From: Mycobacterium malmoense
GTDB taxonomy: Bacteria; Actinomycetota; Actinomycetes; Mycobacteriales; Mycobacteriaceae
Reading direction: 5' to 3'
Assembly (NCBI RefSeq): GCF_019645855.1
Contig: NZ_CP080999.1
Coordinates: 1,612,001 to 1,676,000, forward strand
DNA: 64,000 nucleotides
Shown here: piece by piece, positions 8,797 to 16,519 of the stretch
Numbering within the stretch: position 1 is the stretch's first letter
How the letters are laid out: every line of letters starts with the position of its first letter
The notes under the pieces: model-generated
What the model saw: the letters and a program-made list of their open reading frames with translations, nothing else
What the model was told of the DNA's origin: nothing
Databases searched by the model: none
Position numbers and translations under genes: made by a program

Positions 8797-8848
8797 CGAG
8801 CGTCACGCTAGCGTGGCGCCAGCCCGCGAGCGTCACGCTAGCGTGACG
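8797..8848. repeat. two direct copies of a palindrome
   Basis: The block GCGAGCGTCACGCTAGCGTG occurs twice about 30 bases apart (about 8797-8815 and 8827-8848). Its core CGTCACGCTAGCGTGACG is a perfect palindrome in the second copy and has one mismatch in the first. The pair sits in the divergent fbiD-gpdA2 interval, where it could be a tandem regulator site or a dispersed mycobacterial palindrome. Confidence 0.75.
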
Positions 8849-8915
8849 GCGGCCCGTCGCTGGTCTAGGGTTTAGCGGCCGCAGTGACGCATTGATAAAT
8901 AGAGGGGGTGTGTGG

Positions 8916-9932
8916 ATGGCCGGCACGGAAACCGTCGCGGTGATGGGCGCCGGCGCCTGGGGCACGGCGCTGGCCAAGGTGCTTATCGACGCCGGGGGAC
9001 CGGAGGCGGGAGTCGTGCTGTGGGCCCGGCGGTCCGATATCGCCGAGCAGATCAATGCCACCCGGTACAACCCCGCCTACCTGCCCGGTACCCGGCTGCC
9101 GCCCGGCATCCGCGCCACCGCCGACGCGAAAGAGGCGCTGGCCGGCGCGTCGACGGTGTTGCTGGGAGTGCCGGCGCAGACGATGCGGGTCAGCCTCGAG
9201 CGGTGGACGGGCTTGGTGGCCGACGGCGCGACCCTAGTCAGCTTGGCCAAGGGCATCGAGCTGGGCACCCTCATGCGGATGAGCCAGGTCATCGTTTCGG
9301 TGACCGGCGTCGACCCGGCACAGGTCGCCGTCATTTCGGGGCCGAACCTGGCCAGTGAGATCGCCGAATGCCAGCCCGCCGCCACGGTCGTCGCGTGCAG
9401 CGACTCCGGCCGCGCCGTCGCCCTGCAGCGCATGCTGAACAGCGGGTACTTCCGGCCCTACACCAACAGCGACGTCGTCGGCACCGAGGTCGGGGGGGCG
9501 TGCAAGAACGTCATCGCGCTGGCGTGCGGCATGGCCGCCGGCGTCGGGCTCGGCGAAAACACCGCCGCCGCGATCATCACCCGGGGCCTGGCGGAGATCA
9601 TGCGGCTGGGGATCGCGCTCGGCGCCAAGGGCGCGACGCTGGCCGGGCTGGCGGGCGTGGGTGACCTGGTGGCCACCTGCACGTCGCCGCAGTCGCGCAA
9701 CCGGTCCTTCGGCGAATGCCTGGGCCGCGGCGAAAGCATGGAATCGGCGCTGCGGGCGAGGGACGGGCACGTGGTCGAAGGGGTGACGTCGTGTGAGTCG
9801 GTGCTCGCGCTGGCGTCCAGTTACGACGTCGAAATGCCGCTCACCGACGCCGTGCACCGGGTCTGTCGCAGGGGACTCTCGGTGGACGACGCGATGGCGC
9901 TGCTGCTGGGCCGCAGCACCAAACCCGAATGA
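8916..9932 (+). CDS. gpdA2: glycerol-3-phosphate dehydrogenase [NAD(P)+]
   Basis: 338 residues, collinear with M. tuberculosis GpdA2. The N-terminal Rossmann motif is GAGAWGTALA, followed by the family segments VSLAKGIE, SGPNLASEI and the catalytic-lysine region GGACKNVIALACGMAAG. It makes sn-glycerol 3-phosphate for phospholipids. The ATG at 8916 follows AGAGGGGGTG by a few bases and gives the MAGTE start seen in relatives; an upstream in-frame ATG at 8892 is less likely. ddlA follows after 52 bases on the same strand. Confidence 0.95.
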   Translation: MAGTETVAVMGAGAWGTALAKVLIDAGGPEAGVVLWARRSDIAEQINATRYNPAYLPGTRLPPGIRATADAKEALAGASTVLLGVPAQTMRVSLERWTGLVADGATLVSLAKGIELGTLMRMSQVIVSVTGVDPAQVAVISGPNLASEIAECQPAATVVACSDSGRAVALQRMLNSGYFRPYTNSDVVGTEVGGACKNVIALACGMAAGVGLGENTAAAIITRGLAEIMRLGIALGAKGATLAGLAGVGDLVATCTSPQSRNRSFGECLGRGESMESALRARDGHVVEGVTSCESVLALASSYDVEMPLTDAVHRVCRRGLSVDDAMALLLGRSTKPE

Positions 9933-9984
9933 TGAGCCCGTCAGCCCCACCCGGGGGCGCCCCACCCGGTAGCCTCTCTAGGTT

Positions 9985-11136
9985 GTGAGTGCCTCCGGCC
10001 GGCCGTCTCGGTTCCCCACGCCTCGGCCGCCACGCCCCGACCGCGTGCGCGTCGCCGTCGTCTTCGGCGGGCGCAGCAACGAACACGCCATTTCCTGCGT
10101 GTCCGCGGGCAGCATCCTGCGCAACCTCGACCCGCGGCGCTTCGAGGTGATCGCGATCGGCATCACCCCGGAGGGCTCCTGGGTGCTCACCGACGGCGAT
10201 CCGGACGCGCTCGCGATCACCGACCGCCAGCTGCCCGAGGTGACCGCCGAATCGGGCACCGAGCTGGTCTTGCCCGCCGATCCGCGCCGCGGCGGCCAGC
10301 TGGTGTCGCTGTCGCCCGGCGCCACCGAAGTCTTGGCCTCCGTCGACGTGGTGTTTCCGGTGCTGCACGGCCCGTACGGCGAGGACGGCACCGTCCAGGG
10401 GCTGCTCGAACTGGCCGGTGTGCCCTACGTCGGCGCCGGCGTGCTGGCCAGCGCCGCGGGCATGGACAAGGAGTTCACCAAGAAGTTGCTCGCCGCCGAG
10501 GGGCTTCCGATCGGCCCGCACGCGGTGCTGCGCCCCGCCCAGGCGGCGCTGGGTCTCGAGGAGCGCGAGCGGCTGGGCTTGCCGGTGTTCGTCAAGCCCG
10601 CGCGGGGCGGCTCGTCGATCGGCGTCAGCAGGGTTTCCAGCTGGGACGAACTGCCCGCCGCGATCGCCAACGCCCGCCGGCACGATCCGAAGGTGATTGT
10701 CGAGGCGGTGATCGACGGGCGCGAGCTGGAATGCGGCGTGCTCGAAATGCCTGACGGCACAGTGGAAGCCAGCACGTTGGGCGAGATCCGGGTGGCCGGG
10801 GTGCGGGGACGGGAGGACTCGTTCTACGACTTCGCCACCAAATACCTCGACGACGCGGCCGAATTGGACGTGCCGGCCAAGGTCGACGACGCCGTCGCCG
10901 TCGCCGTGCGCCGGTTGGCGATCCGGGCGTTCCGCGCCATCGACTGCCAGGGTCTGGCCCGGGTCGACTTCTTCCTCACCGACGACGGTCCGATCATCAA
11001 CGAGATCAACACGATGCCGGGGTTCACCACGATCTCGATGTACCCGCGGATGTGGGCGGCCTGCGGCGTTGACTATCCCACCCTGCTGGCGACCATGGTC
11101 GATACGGCCCTGGCCCGCGGCGTGGGCCTGCGCTAA
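9985..11136 (+). CDS. ddlA: D-alanine--D-alanine ligase
   Basis: 383 residues with a GTG start. It has the ATP-grasp signatures VVFGGRSNEHAISCVSAGSI, FPVLHGPYGEDGT, FVKPARGGSSIGVSRV and NEINTMPGFTTISMYP. It joins two D-alanines for peptidoglycan and is the target of D-cycloserine. The N-terminus has a proline/arginine-rich stretch of about ten residues more than M. tuberculosis Ddl (373 residues). It probably shares a transcript with gpdA2. Confidence 0.96.
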   Translation: MSASGRPSRFPTPRPPRPDRVRVAVVFGGRSNEHAISCVSAGSILRNLDPRRFEVIAIGITPEGSWVLTDGDPDALAITDRQLPEVTAESGTELVLPADPRRGGQLVSLSPGATEVLASVDVVFPVLHGPYGEDGTVQGLLELAGVPYVGAGVLASAAGMDKEFTKKLLAAEGLPIGPHAVLRPAQAALGLEERERLGLPVFVKPARGGSSIGVSRVSSWDELPAAIANARRHDPKVIVEAVIDGRELECGVLEMPDGTVEASTLGEIRVAGVRGREDSFYDFATKYLDDAAELDVPAKVDDAVAVAVRRLAIRAFRAIDCQGLARVDFFLTDDGPIINEINTMPGFTTISMYPRMWAACGVDYPTLLATMVDTALARGVGLR

Positions 11137-11154
11137 CGAGCCTTCTAACGCGCC

Positions 11155-11727
11155 TTAACGCGCCTCAGCCGGGTCGATGGGCACCGCCGCGATGGTGTGG
11201 TCGATCGCCTCGGAGAGCTGTTGGATGGGCGTCGGCCCCGATCCGGCCGGCAGCGTGAGCGCGACATACACCGGCCGGTCCACCGTGCACCAGGTGGATC
11301 TGCCTGCGTCACCGGCGGATTGTTGCCCGGCGGCCACCTCGAACCACTGCACCCGGTCGACGACCTGGATCGGCGACCCCACCACAAAGTCGGCGGGGCG
11401 CTCGAGCCCGCAGCGCAACACCACGGGCTCGCCGTCGGGCCCCGCCCGCCAGGCAGCCACGCCCTTGGGCGCCGGTTGGGCCAGCGGCGCGCGTTGGTAG
11501 CCGCCGAGCTGCCGCGGCAGGGCCCCCGACAGTGCCCGGCACGCGGCGCTGGTCGCCTGCGGCGCCGGAACGGCCGGAACGGGGACGGGTTGCGGCGGCG
11601 CCTGGCGGGTCGCCGCGATGGCCAGGATTACGCCGATGGCCGCGACGGCCAGGGCGACCGCGGCGATCATCAGCGCGCGCGGCGGCCCCGTGTCGGCATC
11701 CGAACCGGTGTCGGGGTCGGTCGTCAC
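11155..11727 (-). CDS. DUF3515 membrane-anchored protein (Rv2980 family)
   Basis: 190 residues. An N-terminal hydrophobic segment (about residues 18-42, LMIAAVALAVAAIGVILAIAA) acts as a signal anchor and is followed by a Pro-rich linker. The extracytoplasmic domain contains three cysteines (ACRAL, LRCGLE, TWCTVD) and ends with QLSEAIDHTIAAVP. This matches Rv2980, a DUF3515 protein of unknown function. It converges on ddlA with an 18-base gap and is divergent from thiL. Confidence 0.85.
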   Translation of the reverse strand: MTTDPDTGSDADTGPPRALMIAAVALAVAAIGVILAIAATRQAPPQPVPVPAVPAPQATSAACRALSGALPRQLGGYQRAPLAQPAPKGVAAWRAGPDGEPVVLRCGLERPADFVVGSPIQVVDRVQWFEVAAGQQSAGDAGRSTWCTVDRPVYVALTLPAGSGPTPIQQLSEAIDHTIAAVPIDPAEAR

Positions 11728-11855
11728 CGCCCGCGCACCTCCTCATCTCATACACTGGCGCGGTCCGCTCGCGCGGGCAGAAACCCAACCTACCGCAGGT
11801 CGGGCGCCCGCAGGCCGGCCCGCGCGCGGCGGCGACGCGCCGGAGGAGGTGCAGC

Positions 11856-12827
11856 GTGCGCGACGATGAGTCCGGGGAGTCCCCCACGCTGCGAGAGCTC
11901 GGCGAGTTCGCGGTCATCGACCGGCTGGTGCGGGGCCGCCGGCAGCCCGCCGCGGTGCTGCTGGGGCCCGGCGACGACGCGGCGCTGGTGTCTGCGGGCG
12001 ACGGCCGCACCGTGGTGTCGACCGATGTGCTGGTGCAGGACCGGCACTTTCGGCTGGACTGGTCGACACCCCACGACGTCGGCCGCAAGGCGATCGCCCA
12101 GAACGCCGCCGACATCGAGGCGATGGGCGCGCGGGCCACGGCGTTCGTGGTGGGCTTCGGGGCGCCCGGTGAGACGCCGGCGGCGCAGGTGGACGCGCTG
12201 GTCGACGGGATGTGGGACGAGGCGGGCCGGATCGGCGCCGGCATCGCCGGCGGCGATCTGGTCAGCTGCCCGCAGTGGGTGTTGTCGGTGACGGCGCTGG
12301 GTGACCTGGACGGCCGCGCGCCGGTGTTGCGGTCCGGCGCGAAAGCGGGCTCGGTGATCGCCCTCGCCGGCGAGCTGGGCCGATCAGCTGCCGGATATGC
12401 GTTGTGGTGCAACGGCATTCGCGGATTCGACGAACTGCGGCGCCGTCACCTGGTGCCCCGGCCGCCCTACGGGCAGGGGCCGGCCGCCGCGGCCGCGGGC
12501 GCGCAGGCGATGATCGACGTCTCCGACGGTCTGATTGCCGATCTGCGGCACGTCGCCGAGGCGTCGGGGGTGGGCATCGACTTGTCGGCGGCGGCGCTGG
12601 GCGCCGACCGTGCCGCGCTGGCCGCGGCCGCCGCCGCCGCGGGCGCCGATCCGTGGCCGTGGGTGCTGGCCGGCGGCGAGGACCACGCCCTGGTGGCCTG
12701 TTTCGCCGGCCCGGCGCCGGTCGGGTGGCGCGTCATCGGGCGGGTACTCGACGGACCGGCCCGGGTGCTCGTCGACGGACGGGAGTGGCGGGGGTACGCG
12801 GGCTGGCAGTCGTTCGATTCGGGTTAG
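11856..12827 (+). CDS. thiL: thiamine-monophosphate kinase
   Basis: 323 residues with a GTG start preceded by GGAGGAGG. GPGDDAALVSAGDGRTVVSTD is the ATP/Mg-binding segment of the PurM-like fold, and IDVSDGLIADLRHVAEASG is the second conserved motif. It phosphorylates thiamine monophosphate to the pyrophosphate cofactor. An upstream open frame to 11532 overlaps the DUF3515 gene promoter and is not used. M. tuberculosis ThiL is of similar length (333). Confidence 0.94.
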   Translation: MRDDESGESPTLRELGEFAVIDRLVRGRRQPAAVLLGPGDDAALVSAGDGRTVVSTDVLVQDRHFRLDWSTPHDVGRKAIAQNAADIEAMGARATAFVVGFGAPGETPAAQVDALVDGMWDEAGRIGAGIAGGDLVSCPQWVLSVTALGDLDGRAPVLRSGAKAGSVIALAGELGRSAAGYALWCNGIRGFDELRRRHLVPRPPYGQGPAAAAAGAQAMIDVSDGLIADLRHVAEASGVGIDLSAAALGADRAALAAAAAAAGADPWPWVLAGGEDHALVACFAGPAPVGWRVIGRVLDGPARVLVDGREWRGYAGWQSFDSG

Positions 12828-12897
12828 GCAGTGCGACGAGCCCGGTCGAGTAGGGTGACGCGGTGACCGTCCTATGACCGATGCCAGGAAGGCTGCA

Positions 12898-13581
12898 ATG
12901 ACCGCGCGCCCGTTGAGCGAACTCGTCGAAAAGGGCTGGGCGACCGCGCTCGAGCCGGTAACCGACCAGGTCGCCCAGATGGGTCAATTCCTGCGGGCCG
13001 AGATCGCGGCCGGGCGCAGGTACCTCCCGGCGGGACCGAACGTGTTGCGCGCCTTCACGTATCCGTTCGACGACGTGAAGGTCCTGATCGTCGGTCAAGA
13101 TCCCTACCCGACGCCCGGACACGCTGTGGGCCTTAGCTTCTCGGTGGCCCCCGAGGTGAATCCGCTGCCGCGCAGCCTGGCCAACATCTTCGAGGAGTAC
13201 ACCGCCGACCTGGGCTATCCCCAGCCGTCGTGCGGCGACCTGACGCCCTGGGCGCAGCGGGGTGTGCTGCTGTTGAACAGGGTGCTCACGGTGCGCCCCA
13301 GCAACCCGGCGTCACATCGGGGCAAGGGCTGGGAGCCGGTGACGGAGTGCGCGATCCGCGCGCTGGCCGCGCGGCCGCGGCCGCTGGTGGCGATCCTGTG
13401 GGGCCGCGACGCGTCGACGCTCAAACCCATTCTGGCCGAAGGCAATTGCGTGGCGATCGAGTCGCCGCATCCCTCACCGCTGTCGGCGTCTCGCGGCTTC
13501 TTCGGCTCGCGTCCGTTCAGCCGCGCCAACGAGCTGCTCGCGGGCATGGGCGCCGACCCCATCGATTGGCGGCTGCCCTGA
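12898..13581 (+). CDS. ung: uracil-DNA glycosylase
   Basis: 227 residues, the same length as M. tuberculosis Ung. The catalytic water-activating motif GQDPYPTPGHAVGLSFS places Asp68 in the active site, and HPSPLSASRGFFGSRPFS is the DNA-intercalation loop near the C-terminus. It removes uracil from DNA. I chose the ATG at 12898 because AGGAAGG lies 6-8 bases upstream and the protein then begins MTARPLSELVEKGW as in relatives; an in-frame ATG at 12874 exists. Confidence 0.96.
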   Translation: MTARPLSELVEKGWATALEPVTDQVAQMGQFLRAEIAAGRRYLPAGPNVLRAFTYPFDDVKVLIVGQDPYPTPGHAVGLSFSVAPEVNPLPRSLANIFEEYTADLGYPQPSCGDLTPWAQRGVLLLNRVLTVRPSNPASHRGKGWEPVTECAIRALAARPRPLVAILWGRDASTLKPILAEGNCVAIESPHPSPLSASRGFFGSRPFSRANELLAGMGADPIDWRLP

Positions 13582-13627
13582 CCGTCATTGTCGTGCGGGA
13601 CTGACGAGAAGTGCCAGGATCAACGTC

Positions 13628-14371
13628 ATGACGATCGTCGTGGTCGGCGCCACCGGGCTGATCGGCGCCAAGCTGGCCCACATCTTGACCGCCAACGGTC
13701 AGCAGGTGCTGGCGGCCTCGCGGAGCACCGGCGTGGACGTGCTGACCGGCGAGGGCGTGAGCGATGCCCTGCGTGGCGCAGAAGCGGTAATCGACGTCAC
13801 CGATTCACCGTCCTACGAGGACGACGCGCCGCTGGAGTTCTTCACCACGTCCACCGCCAACCTCGTCACCGCCGAACGGGCCGCCGGGGTGGCCCATCAC
13901 GTCGCGCTGTCGGTGGTCGGCGCCGACCGCATGCCCGACAGCGGATACATGCGGGCCAAGGTCGCCCAGGAAGCCGGGATCGTCGGCTCCGGCGTCGCGT
14001 ATACGGTGTTGCGAGCCACGCAGTTCTTCGAATTCGCTTGTGGCATAGCGGATTCCTGCACCGACGGAAACACTATCCGGGTGCCGGATGCGCTGATCCA
14101 GCCGATCGCCGCCACCGAGGTTGCCGCGAGATTGGCGGCGATCGGGGCGGGGGCTCCCGCCAACGCGATCGTCGAACTCGGTGGGCCGGAATGCCTTTCG
14201 TTCGAGCATTTCATCCGCGCGGCGCTGACGCGGTACGGCGATACCCGGACCGTGTCGACGGATCCACACGCCCGCTACTTCGGGACCGCGCTCGAGCCGC
14301 GCACCCTGGTCGCTGCCGACACCGCCGCTCGGGGACGACTTCGGTTGGCGAACTGGCTGGCGGGGAGATGA
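13628..14371 (+). CDS. NAD(P)-binding NmrA/atypical SDR-family protein
   Basis: 247 residues beginning MTIVVVGATGLIGAKLAHIL, a glycine-rich dinucleotide-binding motif (GATGLIG). The middle (YMRAKVAQE, YTVLRATQFFEFA) resembles NmrA-like/atypical short-chain dehydrogenases that bind NAD(P) and often lack a full catalytic triad. The substrate is unknown. It follows ung by 46 bases on the same strand. I know of no counterpart at this position in M. tuberculosis, so it is probably a lineage-specific insertion. Confidence 0.8.
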   Translation: MTIVVVGATGLIGAKLAHILTANGQQVLAASRSTGVDVLTGEGVSDALRGAEAVIDVTDSPSYEDDAPLEFFTTSTANLVTAERAAGVAHHVALSVVGADRMPDSGYMRAKVAQEAGIVGSGVAYTVLRATQFFEFACGIADSCTDGNTIRVPDALIQPIAATEVAARLAAIGAGAPANAIVELGGPECLSFEHFIRAALTRYGDTRTVSTDPHARYFGTALEPRTLVAADTAARGRLRLANWLAGR

Positions 14372-14384
14372 AGAGCGGGCTGGC

Positions 14385-14579
14385 TTAGCCGCGGGTGACC
14401 TTCCCGGCCTTGATGCAGGACGCGCAGACGTTGAGTCGCTGCTTGTTGCCGCCCGGACGGGTCACGACGTGCACAGTCTGGACGTTGGGGTCCCACCGGC
14501 GGCTGGTGCGGCGGTGGGAGTGCGACACCGACTTGCCGAAGCCGGGGCCTTTCCCGCAGATATCGCACACAGCGGCCAT
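14385..14579 (-). CDS. rpmB: 50S ribosomal protein L28, zinc-binding form
   Basis: 64 residues, MAAVCDICGKGPGFGKSVSH followed by a typical L28 core. Cysteines at 5, 8, 52 and 55 form the two CxxC pairs of the zinc-containing (C+) form. Mycobacteria often also carry zinc-free L28 paralogues used under zinc limitation. It is divergent from the DAK gene, with a 246-base gap that should contain both promoters. Confidence 0.93.
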   Translation of the reverse strand: MAAVCDICGKGPGFGKSVSHSHRRTSRRWDPNVQTVHVVTRPGGNKQRLNVCASCIKAGKVTRG

Positions 14580-14825
14580 TGTTCAAGCTCCTCAAATGTT
14601 CGGGGTCCGGCACGCAGGACAGGTCTGGACGGGCCGGGCCAGCCCAGGATACCGATTGTGGTGGGCAACCACCAAAACGACCGACGGCGCGCTGTCGCCC
14701 CCGCTGGTTAGGCTCAATGGGCCGGTTCGCCCAGGCCGGCGGCCGCCGCGTCACGGCTGGCCGCCGGGCTACGCTGGCGCCCACCGGCGGCTGGCTGGAA
14801 CGAGGCGCGGAGGAGGTGGGTAGCA

Positions 14826-16517
14826 CTGGGCACTTCCCATAGTTCGCAGGATCGTCCGCTGGACGCGTCGGCCCTGCGGGACTGGGCGCACGCCGCCGTC
14901 GGCGACCTGATCACTCACATCGACGAGATCAACCGGCTCAACGTCTTCCCGGTCGCCGATTCCGACACGGGCGCCAACATGCTGTTCACCATGCGTTCCG
15001 CCCTGGCGGCGGCGAACGCGGGAGCCGGCGCCGACGGGTCGGGGTGCGTCGCTCGGGTCGCGGCGGCCCTGTCGGCCGGTGCGCTGAACGGCGCCCGCGG
15101 CAATTCCGGGGTGATCCTGTCGCAGATCCTGCGCGGCATCGCCGACGTCACCGCGACCGCGGCCGCCGACGCCGGCGGCGAACTGCCCCACATGAACGCC
15201 GCCGTCCTTGGGGCCGCGTTGCGGCGCGGCGTCGAACTGGTCATCGCGTCGATGGGCGGCCAGGAGGTGCCGGGCACCATCGTCTCGGTGTTGCGGGCCG
15301 CCGCCGACGCCGTCGAGGAGTGCGTCGGCGAAGGGCTGGCCGCCGCGATCACCGCGGCCGGCGATGCCGCGGTGGTTGCGCTGGAGAAGACCCCCGAGCA
15401 GCTCGACGTGCTCGCCGAGGCCGGCGCGGTCGACGCGGGCGGGCGAGGCCTGCTGGTCCTGCTCGACGCGCTGCGTTCCACCGTCACGGGGCAGGCGCCC
15501 GCCCGCACGGTGTACGAGCTGTCGCCGCGCGCGGTTCCCGCCGAACGCCCGGCGCCGCAATTCGAGGTGATGTACCGGCTGGACGGTGGCGATCCGGCGG
15601 CGGCGGACGCGCTGCGGAATCGGCTCGGGGAGCTGGGCGAATCGGTGGCCATCGCGGCCGCGCCGTCCGGCAGCTATTCGGTGCACGTGCACACCGATGA
15701 CGCCGGCGCCGCCGTCGAGGCGGGATTGGCGGCGGGACGACTCAGCCGGATCGTGGTCTCGGCCCTGAGCTCCGGCGCCACCGGGCTGCCGGCGGGCGGC
15801 TGGACGCGGGAACGGGCCGTGCTGGCCGTCGTGGACGGCGACGGGGCCGCCGAGTTGTTCTCCGGCGAGGGCGCCTGCGTGCTGCAGCCGGATCCGGAGG
15901 CGGGCGATCCGGCCGGGAACGTCGGCGCCATCAGCGCCCATCGGCTGGTGCGGGCCGTGGTGGACACCGGCGCCGCGCAGGTGATGGTGCTGCCCAACGG
16001 CTACGTGGCCGCCGAGGAGCTGGTGGCCGGCTGCACCGCGGCCATTGGCTGGGGTATCGACGTGGTGCCGATACCGACGGGCTCGATGGTGCAGGGGCTG
16101 GCCGCGCTGGCCGTGCACGAACCGGACAGGCAGGCGGTCGACGACGGCTACACCATGGCCCGCGCCGCCGGCGCGGCCCGGCACGGGTCGGTGCGCATCG
16201 CGACCGAGAGCGCGTTGACCTGGGCCGGTCGCTGTCAGCCGCGTGACGGCCTGGGAATCGCGGGCGACGAGGTGGTGATCGTGGCCCCCGACGTGGCGGG
16301 GGCGGCGATCGGCCTGCTCGACCTGTTGCTGGCCTCGGGCGGCGACCTGGTGACGGTGCTCATCGGGGCCGGCATCGAGACGGAGGCCTCGGGTATGGAC
16401 GCCACCGCCGTCGGCCACATCCTGGAACGGCACGTGCACGACAACCACCCGGGGACCGAGCTGGTGATCTACCGCACCGGCCACCGCGGTGACGTGCTGA
16501 TGGTCGGGGTCGAGTAG
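14826..16517 (+). CDS. DAK2-domain (FakA/YloV-type) kinase-like protein, probable CTG start
   Basis: Homologue of Rv2974c. The N-terminal DAK2/DhaL domain contains INRLNVFPVADSDTGANM, whose aspartates bind Mg-ATP in this family, followed by GNSGVILSQILRG. The C-terminal part resembles the FakA/YloV middle and DegV-like regions. The motif lies upstream of the first ATG (14979), so translation must begin earlier. The open frame upstream contains no in-frame ATG, GTG or TTG; the best candidate is CTG at 14826, 9 bases after GGAGGAGG, giving 563 residues, close to FakA (about 550). recG follows after 2 bases. A fatty-acid kinase role is by family analogy only. Confidence 0.8.
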   Translation: MGTSHSSQDRPLDASALRDWAHAAVGDLITHIDEINRLNVFPVADSDTGANMLFTMRSALAAANAGAGADGSGCVARVAAALSAGALNGARGNSGVILSQILRGIADVTATAAADAGGELPHMNAAVLGAALRRGVELVIASMGGQEVPGTIVSVLRAAADAVEECVGEGLAAAITAAGDAAVVALEKTPEQLDVLAEAGAVDAGGRGLLVLLDALRSTVTGQAPARTVYELSPRAVPAERPAPQFEVMYRLDGGDPAAADALRNRLGELGESVAIAAAPSGSYSVHVHTDDAGAAVEAGLAAGRLSRIVVSALSSGATGLPAGGWTRERAVLAVVDGDGAAELFSGEGACVLQPDPEAGDPAGNVGAISAHRLVRAVVDTGAAQVMVLPNGYVAAEELVAGCTAAIGWGIDVVPIPTGSMVQGLAALAVHEPDRQAVDDGYTMARAAGAARHGSVRIATESALTWAGRCQPRDGLGIAGDEVVIVAPDVAGAAIGLLDLLLASGGDLVTVLIGAGIETEASGMDATAVGHILERHVHDNHPGTELVIYRTGHRGDVLMVGVE

Positions 16518-16519
16518 CC

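Noticed and set aside
8129..9070. 313-codon form of FbiD
   Set aside because: The first 100 residues read through the palindromic repeats and the gpdA2 ribosome site and have no similarity to FbiD, which starts at MSGDVALIVAVKRL.
14769..16484. Very long open frame (571 codons) antisense to the DAK gene, and similar long frames antisense to leuC, recG and the PKS genes
   Set aside because: High G+C creates long open frames opposite real genes. The translations are Arg/His/Gly-rich without family motifs, while the other strand encodes recognisable conserved proteins.
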